Below are positions 1 to 7,759 of a stretch of 64,000 nt of DNA, in pieces (positions within the stretch are counted from its first letter, which is position 1; each line of letters starts with the position of its first letter). Source of the stretch: Nonomuraea candida (GTDB taxonomy: Bacteria; Actinomycetota; Actinomycetes; Streptosporangiales; Streptosporangiaceae); assembly GCF_000725485.1 (NCBI RefSeq), contig NZ_JOAG01000025.1, positions 1 to 64,000 of the forward strand, in the 5' to 3' direction. Below the pieces are notes generated by a model. It had not been told where the DNA came from and did not search any database. It saw nothing but the letters and a program-made list of their open reading frames with translations. The translations under genes and the position numbers were made by a program.

Positions 1-694
1 CATCACCGCGGGCAAGGCCGACATCAGCGGCATGCCGGCGGAGCTGCGCCCGCTGCTGAAGGCCGCCTTCCAGCGCAACCCGGCCAAGCGGCCCAAGGCG
101 GCCGAGCTGGCCGAGCAGACCGCACGGATGCTGCCCCATCCGCCGTCAAGCAGCACGCACAGCCAGATCCCGACGAGGCCGCGCCCGGCCCCGCCGCCTC
201 TGGGGAAGGCCGATAAACTGTCGGACGACGTCCCGACGCGGCGGGTGACGCCTGACCCCATGCTCGAGGGTCAGGGTCTGCACAACCAGGGTGACCCGTG
301 GTCTCCCCGTAGGGTGATGCCCGAGGAAAGCGCCAGGATCGCCCCTACCCCTCCGAACCGGTCGCAAGCCAACCACGAGTACGTGTCGCCCGCCCTGTAC
401 CTGCGACCGCTTTCAGAGGCATCGAGCGACCCCGCTAAGGCGTCTCCACCGCAACACTCCTCCATTACCCCAGCCCGCGCTGAGGACGTTGCAGGTTCCG
501 CCCGAAGGTCCCGATGGTGGCGGGCCTTCGTGGACGGGCTCTCGCGGGTGCTCACGCCATACTCGCGGCCGCGTCGCGCTCTCGACAGGCCGCCCGCAGC
601 AGAACGCATCATCGCCCGGTTCAACGCGGTGTACACCATGCTGGGCGACCCGCCTCCGCCCCCTCGAACCGAACCAGGCAGGGATCGTCCATGA
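1..694 (+). CDS. Ser/Thr protein kinase, C-terminal part (5' truncated by window edge)
   Basis: The reading frame is open from the first bases. The segment before residue 40 (ITAGKADISGMPAELRPLL, then NPAKRPKAAEL) matches the end of a Hanks-type kinase domain, where a 'P..RP.A.EL' motif follows the last lobe helix. This suggests the catalytic domain lies upstream, outside the window. After it comes about 180 residues of Pro/Arg-rich, low-complexity tail without a membrane segment. The stop codon overlaps the ATG of the next gene (ATGA), so the two are probably translationally coupled. The kinase assignment rests only on this C-terminal fragment. The substrate is unknown. Confidence 0.65.
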   Translation, partial: ITAGKADISGMPAELRPLLKAAFQRNPAKRPKAAELAEQTARMLPHPPSSSTHSQIPTRPRPAPPPLGKADKLSDDVPTRRVTPDPMLEGQGLHNQGDPWSPRRVMPEESARIAPTPPNRSQANHEYVSPALYLRPLSEASSDPAKASPPQHSSITPARAEDVAGSARRSRWWRAFVDGLSRVLTPYSRPRRALDRPPAAERIIARFNAVYTMLGDPPPPPRTEPGRDRP

Positions 695-1068
695 CCGCGA
701 GCGAGCCGGAAACCGCCGTCGCGACAGCGGCGACGGAGAACGGGACCGGTGCCACACCGGCTCTCCTGAACGACATCATCTCCCGGGCCGAGGCCTGGGA
801 GAAGATCAAGCCTGGGACGCTAGACCGGGTCATCACGCTCATCGTGGAGGCAGAGCAGCGTGACAACAAACAGTATTGGGCGGAGTTCTGGCTCCGTGCC
901 GCCGGCATGGTGAGCGGGCTCGTGTTCGTCCTGCTGTTGTGCCTCCTCGCCAAGTACTTCGTCGACAAAGGGGCGCCCACACAGGCGGCAGCATTGTTCG
1001 GGGTAGGGGCGGGCTCGATGCTCACCGCGTTCGTCACCCAGCATGTACGAGGACGCAAGGAACGATGA
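691..1068 (+). CDS. Small two-TM membrane protein coupled to the kinase
   Basis: A 125-residue protein starting at the ATG that overlaps the kinase stop by four bases. The first 65 residues are soluble and acidic to mixed, including an AEAWEKIKPGTLDRVITLI stretch that looks helical. Two hydrophobic segments follow, at about residues 72-92 (MVSGLVFVLLLCLLA) and 98-117 (AAALFGVGAGSMLTAF), and then a basic tail (RGRKER). It therefore looks like a small inner-membrane protein with a cytoplasmic N-terminus. I do not recognise a named family. The overlap suggests it works with, or localises near, the upstream kinase. That is inference. Confidence 0.6.
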   Translation: MTASEPETAVATAATENGTGATPALLNDIISRAEAWEKIKPGTLDRVITLIVEAEQRDNKQYWAEFWLRAAGMVSGLVFVLLLCLLAKYFVDKGAPTQAAALFGVGAGSMLTAFVTQHVRGRKER

Positions 1069-1431
1069 ACGCATCAGTTCCACCGGCTCACCTCAGACCA
1101 CTGGGTCAGGACTGCCGGTTTTGCGATTGTTTCGTATCGATCGTCCCGCCGTAATCCCTTTTCGGTCTCCAACGTGCTGGTGGGGGGCGACGTTCAGTGT
1201 GCGCGCGGACGGGAAGGGCCGTCCGCGGCGTCGGCCGGCTCTCCGCGGCACCGCGGTCGCCTGACCCGCGACCGACGGGCGGTAGACCACCGGCGTGAAC
1301 GCCGCCCATAGCTTGGACAGCCCGTCCCCGCCCGCCGGTTCCATCGAGTGCGGAACCGGCCGCACCGGCATCACCGGGCCGGGCGTCCGCCCAGGTCACG
1401 GCCGCCCGGCCGGCCGGAACCCGGTGCCGGG
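1069..1431. other. Convergent intergenic region, no gene supported
   Basis: This 363-base stretch lies between two convergent genes. It contains a bidirectional hairpin (listed separately) and otherwise GC-rich DNA. The leftward frame near 1374-1264 has coding-like third positions over about 40 codons. It has no convincing start context and no recognisable homology, so I do not call it a gene. Confidence 0.5.
1205..1226. terminator. Hairpin between convergent genes
   Basis: GCGGACGG (1205-1212) pairs perfectly with CCGTCCGC (1219-1226) across a six-base loop. It sits between the membrane-protein gene and the TetR gene, which point at each other, so it could end both transcripts. There is no T-run, as is common in high-GC actinomycetes. 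Confidence 0.4.
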
Positions 1432-2502
1432 TCAGGGCGCGGAGGCGGCGGCGTGGCAGGCGCCGTACCCTTCGGCGCGGCGGACGACGCGGCCCGAGCG
1501 CACCCGGAGCGCGACCTCCGTGCCGTCGCGCGCCTCGGTCACCCCGGCCGCCGCCGCGAGCGCGCCCGACTCGTCGTACACCACCCGCAGCCGCGGCCAC
1601 GCCGGTCGCGGGAACGCCTGCCGCAGGCAGGTGACCACCTCGGCGATCACCAGCCGGGCCAGCGGCAGCAGCTCCCTGGGCGCGCCGGTGACCACGACGG
1701 CGGTGACCTCCGCCTCCGGGGGCGCGGCGCGTACCGCCTCCTCGGCGGCCGAGAGCCGGTGCAGCCCGAGCACCGCCACCACCCCGTCGCGCTCCAGCGG
1801 TGCGGGCCCGCCACCGACCGCGTCGATCGCGCCGGACGGCGGTGACCAGGGCTCGTCGAGATCATGCACGCGCGGCCGCAGCGGCGCCGCCGCCCACCGG
1901 TCGCCGAGGTCGAGGCCGGCGAGCTGCTCGCACACCCGGATCAGGTTGAACGGCTCCACGAACCCCGGCGCCGCCGCCGAGAGCTGCCCGGCCCCCTGGA
2001 GGACGGTGAGCACGGCCTCGGCCAGCCGCACCAGCCGCCCGCCGGGCTCCGCGGAGGGCCGCAGCCGCTCCATGGCCAGCCCGAGCAGGACCGCGTTGAG
2101 CCCCATGAGCTGCGCGTACGCCTTCCGGGTGACCTCGTCGGCGAGGATCTCGGTCATCAGGTGCATGCCGAGCAGGCCGGGCCCGCGCTCGTCGTCGGTG
2201 GCCAGCGGCAGCCGGGTCGCCCACGCCCGTGCCAGCCCTCCGAGCGCCTCGCGCACGGTGAGCGCGGGCTCCTCGGGGACGGTCACGGGGACGCGCTCGG
2301 CGCGGTCGGCCAGGACGGCGAAGTAGAGGGCCCGTTTGCCGGGGAAGTTGGAGTAGACGGCCCCGCGCGTGAGCTCGGCGCGGTCGGCGATGTCGTCGAT
2401 CTTCGCGTCCCGGAATCCGCGTTCGGCGAACTCCTCCCTGGCCGCGGCCAGCACTTTCGCGCGGTTGCGCTCCTGGGCCTCCGCTCTGGTGAGCCGGACC
2501 AA
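1432..2502 (-). CDS. TetR-family regulator with an extra C-terminal domain
   Basis: The N-terminal region is a TetR helix-turn-helix (EEFAERGFRDAKIDDIADRA, then LTRGAVYSNFPGKRALYFAV), followed by a ligand-binding region to about residue 200. Some 150 further residues make the protein 356 aa long, well above the usual 190-230. The extra part contains alternating beta/alpha patterns (AEVTAVVVTGAP, LRVVYDESGALAAAAGV, ALRVRSGRVVRRAEGYG). These resemble a thioredoxin/peroxiredoxin-like fold, though I see no CxxC. I chose TTG at 2502 because GGAGGA stands just upstream. The ATG at 2550 lacks a ribosome site and would overlap the operator. The gene is divergent from the P450 gene and probably represses it and itself. 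Confidence 0.8.
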   Translation of the reverse strand: MVRLTRAEAQERNRAKVLAAAREEFAERGFRDAKIDDIADRAELTRGAVYSNFPGKRALYFAVLADRAERVPVTVPEEPALTVREALGGLARAWATRLPLATDDERGPGLLGMHLMTEILADEVTRKAYAQLMGLNAVLLGLAMERLRPSAEPGGRLVRLAEAVLTVLQGAGQLSAAAPGFVEPFNLIRVCEQLAGLDLGDRWAAAPLRPRVHDLDEPWSPPSGAIDAVGGGPAPLERDGVVAVLGLHRLSAAEEAVRAAPPEAEVTAVVVTGAPRELLPLARLVIAEVVTCLRQAFPRPAWPRLRVVYDESGALAAAAGVTEARDGTEVALRVRSGRVVRRAEGYGACHAAASAP

Positions 2503-2549
2503 GCGTCCTCCTCGTTGCCGTGCGCTCCGTAACCAAGATACCGTGAACA

Positions 2550-2572
2550 TTCAGATGATGCGATCATTTGAA
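2550..2572. promoter_or_regulatory. Palindromic operator between tetR and P450 genes
   Basis: A 23-bp inverted repeat with arms TTCAgATGAT and ATCATtTGAA matches at nine of eleven pairs. It lies between the divergent TetR (start 2502) and P450 (start 2584) genes. Size, symmetry and position fit a TetR-family binding site controlling both genes. Confidence 0.6.
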
Positions 2573-2583
2573 ATGGAGCGGCC

Positions 2584-3762
2584 ATGACCGAGGTGCCGGA
2601 GATCGAACTGACCGACCCGGCGGTGCTGCGCGACCCGCACGCCGCGTACGCCCTGGCCAGGGAGCGCTCGCCGGTGGCGCGGCTGGCGGTGCCGGGCTTC
2701 CCGATGTGGGCCGTGACCCGGTACGAGGAGGCCAGGGCGACGCTGGCCGATCCGCGCATGGAGATCGGCCCGGCCAGCTTCCTGCGGCCCGAGGTGCCCG
2801 AGCACTGCCTGCCGTACATGCGCACGATGTCGGAGATGAACGGCCCCGAGCACGCCCGCCTGCGCAGGCTGGTCGCGCCCGCGTTCACGCCGCGCAGCGC
2901 CGCAGCGTTCGCGCCCCGGATCGAGCGCGTCGTCGAGCGGCTGCTCGACGAGCTGCCGCGGCACGAGCCGGTGGACCTGCTGGCCGATTTCGCCCGGCCG
3001 CTGCCGATGGAGGTGATCTGCGAGCTGGTCGGCATCCCGGCCGCCGACCGGTCACGCTGGCGCGAGTACGGCGCCGCCATCGTGGCGGGCCACGGCGAGG
3101 GCTTCGCGGCGGCCATCCCCGCGATCATCGAGGCCGCCGGGGCCGCGGTCGCCCGGGGCAGGGCGGAGCCGGCCGACGACCTGGTCTCCCACCTGGCCCG
3201 CGTCCAGGAGGAGGACGGCGACCGGCTCTCCGACCAGGAGCTGGTCACCATGGTGTGGCTGCTCGTCCTGGCCGGGCAGACGCCGTCCAACCTCATCGCC
3301 GGGGCCGTGGCCACCCTGCTCGACCACCCCGCCCAGCTCGCCCTGCTGCGCGACGACCCCGGCCTCATGCCGCGCGCCGTGGAGGAGCTGGCGCGCTGGG
3401 CGCCGTCGCAGCCGCTGACGGTGCCCCGGTTCGCCACCGAGGACGTCGAGATCGGCGGCGTGCCCATCCCCAAGGGCGAGCCGGTCACCGTGTCGATCGC
3501 CGCGGCCAACCGGGACCCGCGGGCGTTCGACGAGCCCGACACGTTCGACCTCACGCGGGAGCCGGTCGCGCATCTGGGGTTCGCCCACGGGCCGCACTTC
3601 TGCCTGGGGGCGTCGCTGGCCCGTACGGAGATCGGCGTCGCGCTCGGGGTCCTGCTGCGCCGCTTCCCGGAGCTGACGCCTGCCGGGGAGATCGCGTACG
3701 TGCCCGACCCGAGGACCAGGCGACTGGGCAGCCTGCCGGTGATCCTGCAGCCGGCGGGCTGA
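2584..3762 (+). CDS. Cytochrome P450
   Basis: A 392-residue soluble actinobacterial P450. The K-helix ExxR is in EELARWAPSQPL, followed by VPRFATEDVEIGG. The haem-binding loop is FAHGPHFCLGASLAR, with Cys as the axial ligand. The I-helix reads LVLAGQTPSNLIAG where most family members have AG(H/D)(E/D)T, so the usual acid-alcohol pair for oxygen activation is missing. This may mean an altered proton relay or a non-standard reaction. GGAG at 2575 supports the ATG. No ferredoxin or reductase gene is adjacent, so partners must be encoded elsewhere. The neighbouring TetR is the likely regulator. The substrate cannot be predicted. Confidence 0.93.
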   Translation: MTEVPEIELTDPAVLRDPHAAYALARERSPVARLAVPGFPMWAVTRYEEARATLADPRMEIGPASFLRPEVPEHCLPYMRTMSEMNGPEHARLRRLVAPAFTPRSAAAFAPRIERVVERLLDELPRHEPVDLLADFARPLPMEVICELVGIPAADRSRWREYGAAIVAGHGEGFAAAIPAIIEAAGAAVARGRAEPADDLVSHLARVQEEDGDRLSDQELVTMVWLLVLAGQTPSNLIAGAVATLLDHPAQLALLRDDPGLMPRAVEELARWAPSQPLTVPRFATEDVEIGGVPIPKGEPVTVSIAAANRDPRAFDEPDTFDLTREPVAHLGFAHGPHFCLGASLARTEIGVALGVLLRRFPELTPAGEIAYVPDPRTRRLGSLPVILQPAG

Positions 3763-3873
3763 GGCGCCCGGCAGACTGAGACGGCCGGGACTGAGGCGCC
3801 CGGCGGGCCGAGGCGCCCGGCAGTCTGAGGCGGCCGGGGGCTGAGGCGGCCGGGGGCTGAGACGGCCGGGGCC
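3760..3873. repeat. Seven degenerate 15-17 bp tandem repeats starting at the P450 stop codon
   Basis: Units begin TGAGGCGCCCGGC or TGAGACGGCCGGG. They start at 3760 (the P450 TGA itself), 3777, 3792, 3809 (CGA instead of TGA), 3826, 3842 and 3858. The repeat thus contains the stop codon. It lies downstream of both convergent genes. Confidence 0.8.
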
Positions 3874-3923
3874 GGGCAGGCGCTGCCGGGCATCGCGGCC
3901 CGGGAGCGGCGCGGGAAGTCCGG

Positions 3924-4682
3924 CTAAGGGGTGTCGGGGCCGACGAACATGCGGCAGACGGGCACCGTGGGCGGGCCGGCCGTGGCGGCGTACGCCTCGC
4001 TGTCGTCCCTGGGCTCGTAGCCGAGCTTCCTGGCCGAGGTCAGGTCCCAGTGCCGCCGGGTGTTGGCCGACATGCCGAAGTGCACGCTCCAGCCGGGCCC
4101 CGCGCCCAGCGCGGCCAGCATCAGCGCGCCCACGTCGCGGTCCGACAGCCACATGCCCAGGTAGCGCGCCTCGTCCAGGGGGTAGCCGGTCGCGCCCAGG
4201 CGCAGGCAGACCACGGAGGCGCCGGTCAGCTCCGCGTGCAGCCGGCCGAGGGCCTCGACGATCGTCTTGCTCAGGCCGTACGCGCAGCAGGGACGCGGCT
4301 CCCACGCCGGGTCCACCGGGCGGTGCTCGGGCCGGTTGTACTCGCCCATCACGTGCACCGTGCTGGCCAGGACGACGTGCGGCACCTCCCGCGCGGCGGC
4401 GGCGTCCAAGACGCGGCGGGTGAGCGCCACGTTGGCGCGGTAGACCTGCTCCCAGGTCGCGGCGGTGCGCGGGTCGGCCGCCAGGTGCACCAGCCCGGCC
4501 GCTCCCGCCAGCGCCTCCTCTGCCACGCCCGGCGCGGCCAGGTCGGCGATCAGCACCTCCTCGCCGGGCAGCGGCTCTCCCGCCGCCCGGTCGACCACCC
4601 GCAGCGGGTACGCCTCCCGCAACGCGGGCCTGACCAGCCTGCCCACCCGGCCGAACCCACCGGTGATCACCACGGGCCCCAT
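3924..4682 (-). CDS. NAD-dependent epimerase/dehydratase, uronate-dehydrogenase-like
   Basis: A 252-residue short-chain dehydrogenase of the extended type. The dinucleotide-binding motif GGFGRVG is near residue 7, with the acidic residue after beta-2 in LRVVDRA. The catalytic set is Ser/Thr in VLASTVHVMG and YxxxK in YGLSK. The stretch CLRLGATGYPLDEARYLGMW followed by LSDRDVGAL resembles bacterial uronate dehydrogenases, which oxidise uronic acids to aldaric acid lactones with NAD+. The exact sugar is not certain. The start at 4682 is preceded by a G-rich ribosome site. No other uronate-catabolic gene is adjacent. Confidence 0.8.
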   Translation of the reverse strand: MGPVVITGGFGRVGRLVRPALREAYPLRVVDRAAGEPLPGEEVLIADLAAPGVAEEALAGAAGLVHLAADPRTAATWEQVYRANVALTRRVLDAAAAREVPHVVLASTVHVMGEYNRPEHRPVDPAWEPRPCCAYGLSKTIVEALGRLHAELTGASVVCLRLGATGYPLDEARYLGMWLSDRDVGALMLAALGAGPGWSVHFGMSANTRRHWDLTSARKLGYEPRDDSEAYAATAGPPTVPVCRMFVGPDTP

Positions 4683-4875
4683 GCCGCACCCCCGTTCCCG
4701 CCGTTCTGCCCCGACCGTATGCCGCCGCACCAGCGGTGATAAGTCCCGTTTTCCGGGTCCGAGGGACGGGCCCGGCGACGGCAGGCAGGACACGGCGACA
4801 AACCCTGCCGTGGCAGGCGGGACACGGTGGCGGAGCCGGGGCGGCCAGGGCGGCAGGCGCGGCCCGGCGATGAGG

Positions 4876-5841
4876 TCAGCGGCGGCGGCCCGTGCCGCGG
4901 GTGCGGCGGCCGTTGCCCGACCGGCCGTTGCCTGACCGCCCGTTGCCCGACGGGCCGTTGCCGGATCGCCCGCCGGGCGGCTGGTCGGCGCGGGACGGGC
5001 GGTTTCGGGAGGCGGTCTTTCCCGCGCCGTCCGCCCAGTGCGCGGGACGGGCGAGGGTGGCGGGCAGGCGGGTGGCGGTGTCGCCGGCGGCGGCGTTGAG
5101 CTGGGCCTGGGTGAGGAAGATCGCGTCGGTGAGGTCGGCGCCCGACAGGTCGGCGCCGCGCAGGTCGGCCCCGATGAGGTCCGCCCGCCGCAGGTCCGCA
5201 CCCCGCAGGTCGGCCCCGATGAGATACGCGCCGCGCAGGTTGGCCCCACGCAGATCGGCCCCCTTCAGCCGGGCGCCGATCAGGTCGGCCCCCCGGCGCT
5301 CCTTGCCGTCCAGCCCGGCCCGCGCCAGCTCGCTCGCGCGCAGCAGCAGCGTGTTGACCTCGGCCCGGTGGGCGGCCACGTCGAGCCGCTCCAGCGCGTC
5401 GGCGCTCTGCCGGGTCATCTGCTCGGTCTCGGCCAGGGCCGACCGCAGCGCGTCGTGGACCGGCCGGGCGGCCTCCAGCGTCAGCGCCTCGGCGAGATAC
5501 CACAGCAGCTCGTGGAGCTGGCGCATGACGGGGAAGACGGTGTACATCTGCCGGGCGGTCTGCGGCGCCTCCCGCCAGCTCCGGCCCTCGAACGTGACCT
5601 GCGAGACCTTCTGCCCTGCCCCGAAGCAGTCGAACACCGTGCACCCGGGGAACCCGCTCTCCCTGAGCCGGGTGTGGATGGAGCAGCGGAAGTCGTCGCG
5701 CAGGTTGTGGCAGGGCCGGCCGGCGTCCTTGTCCGTGGCGAAGTCGGCCGAGGCCGAGAACGGCAGCGCGACACAGCACAGCCCGAAACAGCTCTCGCAG
5801 TCGGACAGCAGGCCGAGCTCTCGGGGGTTCGTCACGGGCAC
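4876..5841 (-). CDS. Pentapeptide-repeat protein with N-terminal Cys cluster
   Basis: The 321-residue protein has three parts. Residues 15-72 carry eight Cys, beginning CESCFGLCC and continuing with GRPCHNL, FRCSIH, PGCTVFDC. The spacing is like the YkgJ-type zinc/iron-binding cluster. A helical middle follows (about 90-180). Residues 184-243 hold about twelve A(D/N)LxG pentapeptide repeats, three coils of a right-handed quadrilateral beta-helix. The tail is basic, with SGNGR repeats encoded by 15-bp DNA repeats. GTG at 5841 is favoured because GAAGGAG lies nine bases before it. Pentapeptide proteins can mimic DNA or scaffold complexes. The role here is unknown. Upstream DNA has three short copies of a cgtacggcaccgccg unit (5892-5930). 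Confidence 0.85.
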   Translation of the reverse strand: MPVTNPRELGLLSDCESCFGLCCVALPFSASADFATDKDAGRPCHNLRDDFRCSIHTRLRESGFPGCTVFDCFGAGQKVSQVTFEGRSWREAPQTARQMYTVFPVMRQLHELLWYLAEALTLEAARPVHDALRSALAETEQMTRQSADALERLDVAAHRAEVNTLLLRASELARAGLDGKERRGADLIGARLKGADLRGANLRGAYLIGADLRGADLRRADLIGADLRGADLSGADLTDAIFLTQAQLNAAAGDTATRLPATLARPAHWADGAGKTASRNRPSRADQPPGGRSGNGPSGNGRSGNGRSGNGRRTRGTGRRR

Positions 5842-6102
5842 GTGGCCGGTCTCCTTCGTCAGATGGCGCACGCCAAGGGTACCTACTGATCGGCGTACGG
5901 CACCGCCGCGTACGGCACCGCCGCGTACGGGCGGGGCGGCCCGGCCGCGGCGCGAGAGGCGGCCCCGGCGCGAATGACGGTTCCGGCGCGCACGACCCGG
6001 ACGGCCCGGCGGAAACGACCCGCACGCCGGGCACGTCCCGGACGGCACCAGCGGGCAGCGCCCGGACGGCTTCGGCGGGAGGCGGGCGCGGGGATCGCGG
6101 GG

Positions 6103-6879
6103 TCAGCCGCCGTAGCGGCGCTGGCGGGCGGCGAAGCTGCGCAGCGCGCGCAGGAAGTCGATCTCGCGGAAGGCCGGCCAGTACGCCTCGCAGAAGTACA
6201 GCTCGGAGTAGGCGGACTGCCAGAGCAGGAAGTTCGACATGCGCTGCTCGCCGCTGGTCCTGATGACCAGGTCGGGGTCGGGCTGCCCGGCCGTGTAGAG
6301 GTGGCGGGCGACGTCGTCCATGGTGAGCGACGAGGCCAGCTCCACCATGGACTGGCCGGCCTCGGCCCGCTCGTAGAGCAGCTCGCGCAGGGCCTCGATG
6401 ACCTCCTGGCGGCCGCCGTACCCGATGGCCAGGGTCAGGTGGAAGCCGGTGTCGCAGGTGCGGGTGGCCTCGACGACGTTCTTGAGCGCGTGGGCGGTGG
6501 TGTCGGGCAGGAGGTCGAGCAGCCCGGCCACGTGCACGCGCCAGAGGGCGTCGGGGCGGTCGAGGCGGTCGGCCGCCATCTGCTCGATCACCTGCAGCAG
6601 GAAGGCCACCTCCTCGTCGCCGCGGCGCTGCAGGTTCTCCGTCGAGCACAGGAACACCGTGACGTGCTGGATGCCCAGTCCCTCGCACCAGGCCAGCACG
6701 TGTTCGATGTGCTCGGCGCCGTACTTGTGGCCGAGGCTCGGGTTGGCCATGCCCATCTGCCTGGCCCAGCGCCGGTTGCCGTCGGTGATGAGACCGACGT
6801 GGCGGGGCAGGGGGCCCGCCACGACCTGGCGGCGCAGGCGGCGGGCGTAAAGGGAATGGAGGAGGCGAGTCGTCTTCAC
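6103..6879 (-). CDS. uppS: Isoprenyl (cis-prenyl) diphosphate synthase, UppS family
   Basis: A 258-residue cis-prenyltransferase that condenses isopentenyl diphosphate onto an allylic diphosphate to make Z-polyprenyl diphosphates, the carriers used in cell-wall synthesis. The catalytic Asp is in ITDGNRRWAR (D33). The substrate-binding motifs FLCSTEN and RTSGEQRMSNFLLWQSAY are intact, and the acidic EIDF lies near the end. Chain length cannot be read from sequence. Actinomycetes often carry both a short (farnesyl) and a long (decaprenyl) enzyme. The GTG at 6879 has GGAGG directly adjacent, so the exact start is uncertain. Confidence 0.92.
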   Translation of the reverse strand: MKTTRLLHSLYARRLRRQVVAGPLPRHVGLITDGNRRWARQMGMANPSLGHKYGAEHIEHVLAWCEGLGIQHVTVFLCSTENLQRRGDEEVAFLLQVIEQMAADRLDRPDALWRVHVAGLLDLLPDTTAHALKNVVEATRTCDTGFHLTLAIGYGGRQEVIEALRELLYERAEAGQSMVELASSLTMDDVARHLYTAGQPDPDLVIRTSGEQRMSNFLLWQSAYSELYFCEAYWPAFREIDFLRALRSFAARQRRYGG

Positions 6880-7056
6880 CCTCCAAGGATGGCGCGGACG
6901 GCGCCGCGGAATCCGATCTTTCCCGATATCCGCGCGGAACCTCGCCTCACCCGTCCCGCCGCGCGGCCCCGGGGCACCCGATCAGCCGCGGCCCAGCCCG
7001 GGGTCACCCACCGCCCGACGCCGCTCAGCGGCCGGCCGGGGCGCCGACACGCGGGG

Positions 7057-7668
7057 TCATCGGTCGGTCAGGGCCAGCTTGGCGCCGAGGGCCACGAAGG
7101 ACGCGCCGAATCCGCGCCGCATCCAGGTCAGCACCCGGGGACGGGAGATCACCTGGTTCCTGACGGCCGCCGCGAACAGGCCGTACCCCGCGAAGACCAC
7201 GAACGTCAGCACCATGAACACGGCGCTCAGCTCCAGCATGCGGGCCAGCGCGGCCGGCTCGCCGGCGCTGACGAACTGCGGCAGGAACGCGAAGAAGAAG
7301 ATCGACAGCTTCGGGTTGAGGATGTTGACGAGCACGCCGTCGGCGATCACCCGCGCCGCCGGGCGCGGCTCGGCCGCCCCCTCGACCTGGAGCGCGCCGC
7401 GTTCGCGCAGAGTGTTCCAGGCCATGTAGAGCAGGTACGCCACGCCCGCGTACTTGAGCACCTCGAAGGCGACGGCGCTGGTGTGCAGGAGGGCCGCCAG
7501 GCCGGTGACGGCGGCGGCCATGTGCGGCACGATGCCGAGCGTGCAGCCGAACGCGGCCACCACGCCCGCCCTGCCGCCCCGGGTCAGCCCGGCCGCCAGC
7601 GTGTAGAGCATCCCGGTGCCGGGGGTGATGACGATGACGAGCGAGGTCAGCAGGAACTCGATGCTCAC
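7057..7668 (-). CDS. LysE/RhtB-family amino-acid exporter
   Basis: A 203-residue membrane protein with about six hydrophobic segments. It has the family N-terminus with the conserved TPGTGMLYTLAAGLTRGGRAG (TPGP-like) loop after the first helix, then GCTLGIVPHMAA, KYAGVAYLLYMAW and NPKLSIFFFAFLPQF (the NPK motif of LysE/RhtB transporters). These proteins export amino acids or derivatives. The substrate is not predictable. It is the last gene on this strand before uppS and is separated from the upstream methyltransferase by a strong hairpin. Confidence 0.9.
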   Translation of the reverse strand: MSIEFLLTSLVIVITPGTGMLYTLAAGLTRGGRAGVVAAFGCTLGIVPHMAAAVTGLAALLHTSAVAFEVLKYAGVAYLLYMAWNTLRERGALQVEGAAEPRPAARVIADGVLVNILNPKLSIFFFAFLPQFVSAGEPAALARMLELSAVFMVLTFVVFAGYGLFAAAVRNQVISRPRVLTWMRRGFGASFVALGAKLALTDR

Positions 7669-7696
7669 GGCGGCGGTCCTTCGGGGGTGACGGGAA

Positions 7697-7743
7697 GGGG
7701 GAGTGGCGTGCCCCGGCAGCCAACCACTCCCCCGCCTTCTATG
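7697..7743 (-). terminator. Terminator downstream of the Rsm22-like gene
   Basis: GGGGGAGTGG (7697-7706) pairs perfectly with CCACTCCCCC (7734-7743). It lies just after the methyltransferase stop and before the lysE start, so it probably ends or attenuates leftward transcription. Confidence 0.5.
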
Positions 7744-7759
7744 TCAACACAGATTGGGT

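Noticed and set aside
1264..1374. Leftward coding-like segment (about 37 codons)
   Set aside because: Third-position GC is suggestive, but there is no recognisable family, no ribosome site and it runs into noncoding DNA.
2283..3893. Leftward 536-codon open frame overlapping the P450
   Set aside because: Ser/Arg/Pro-rich low complexity without ribosome site; the P450 on the other strand is unambiguous.
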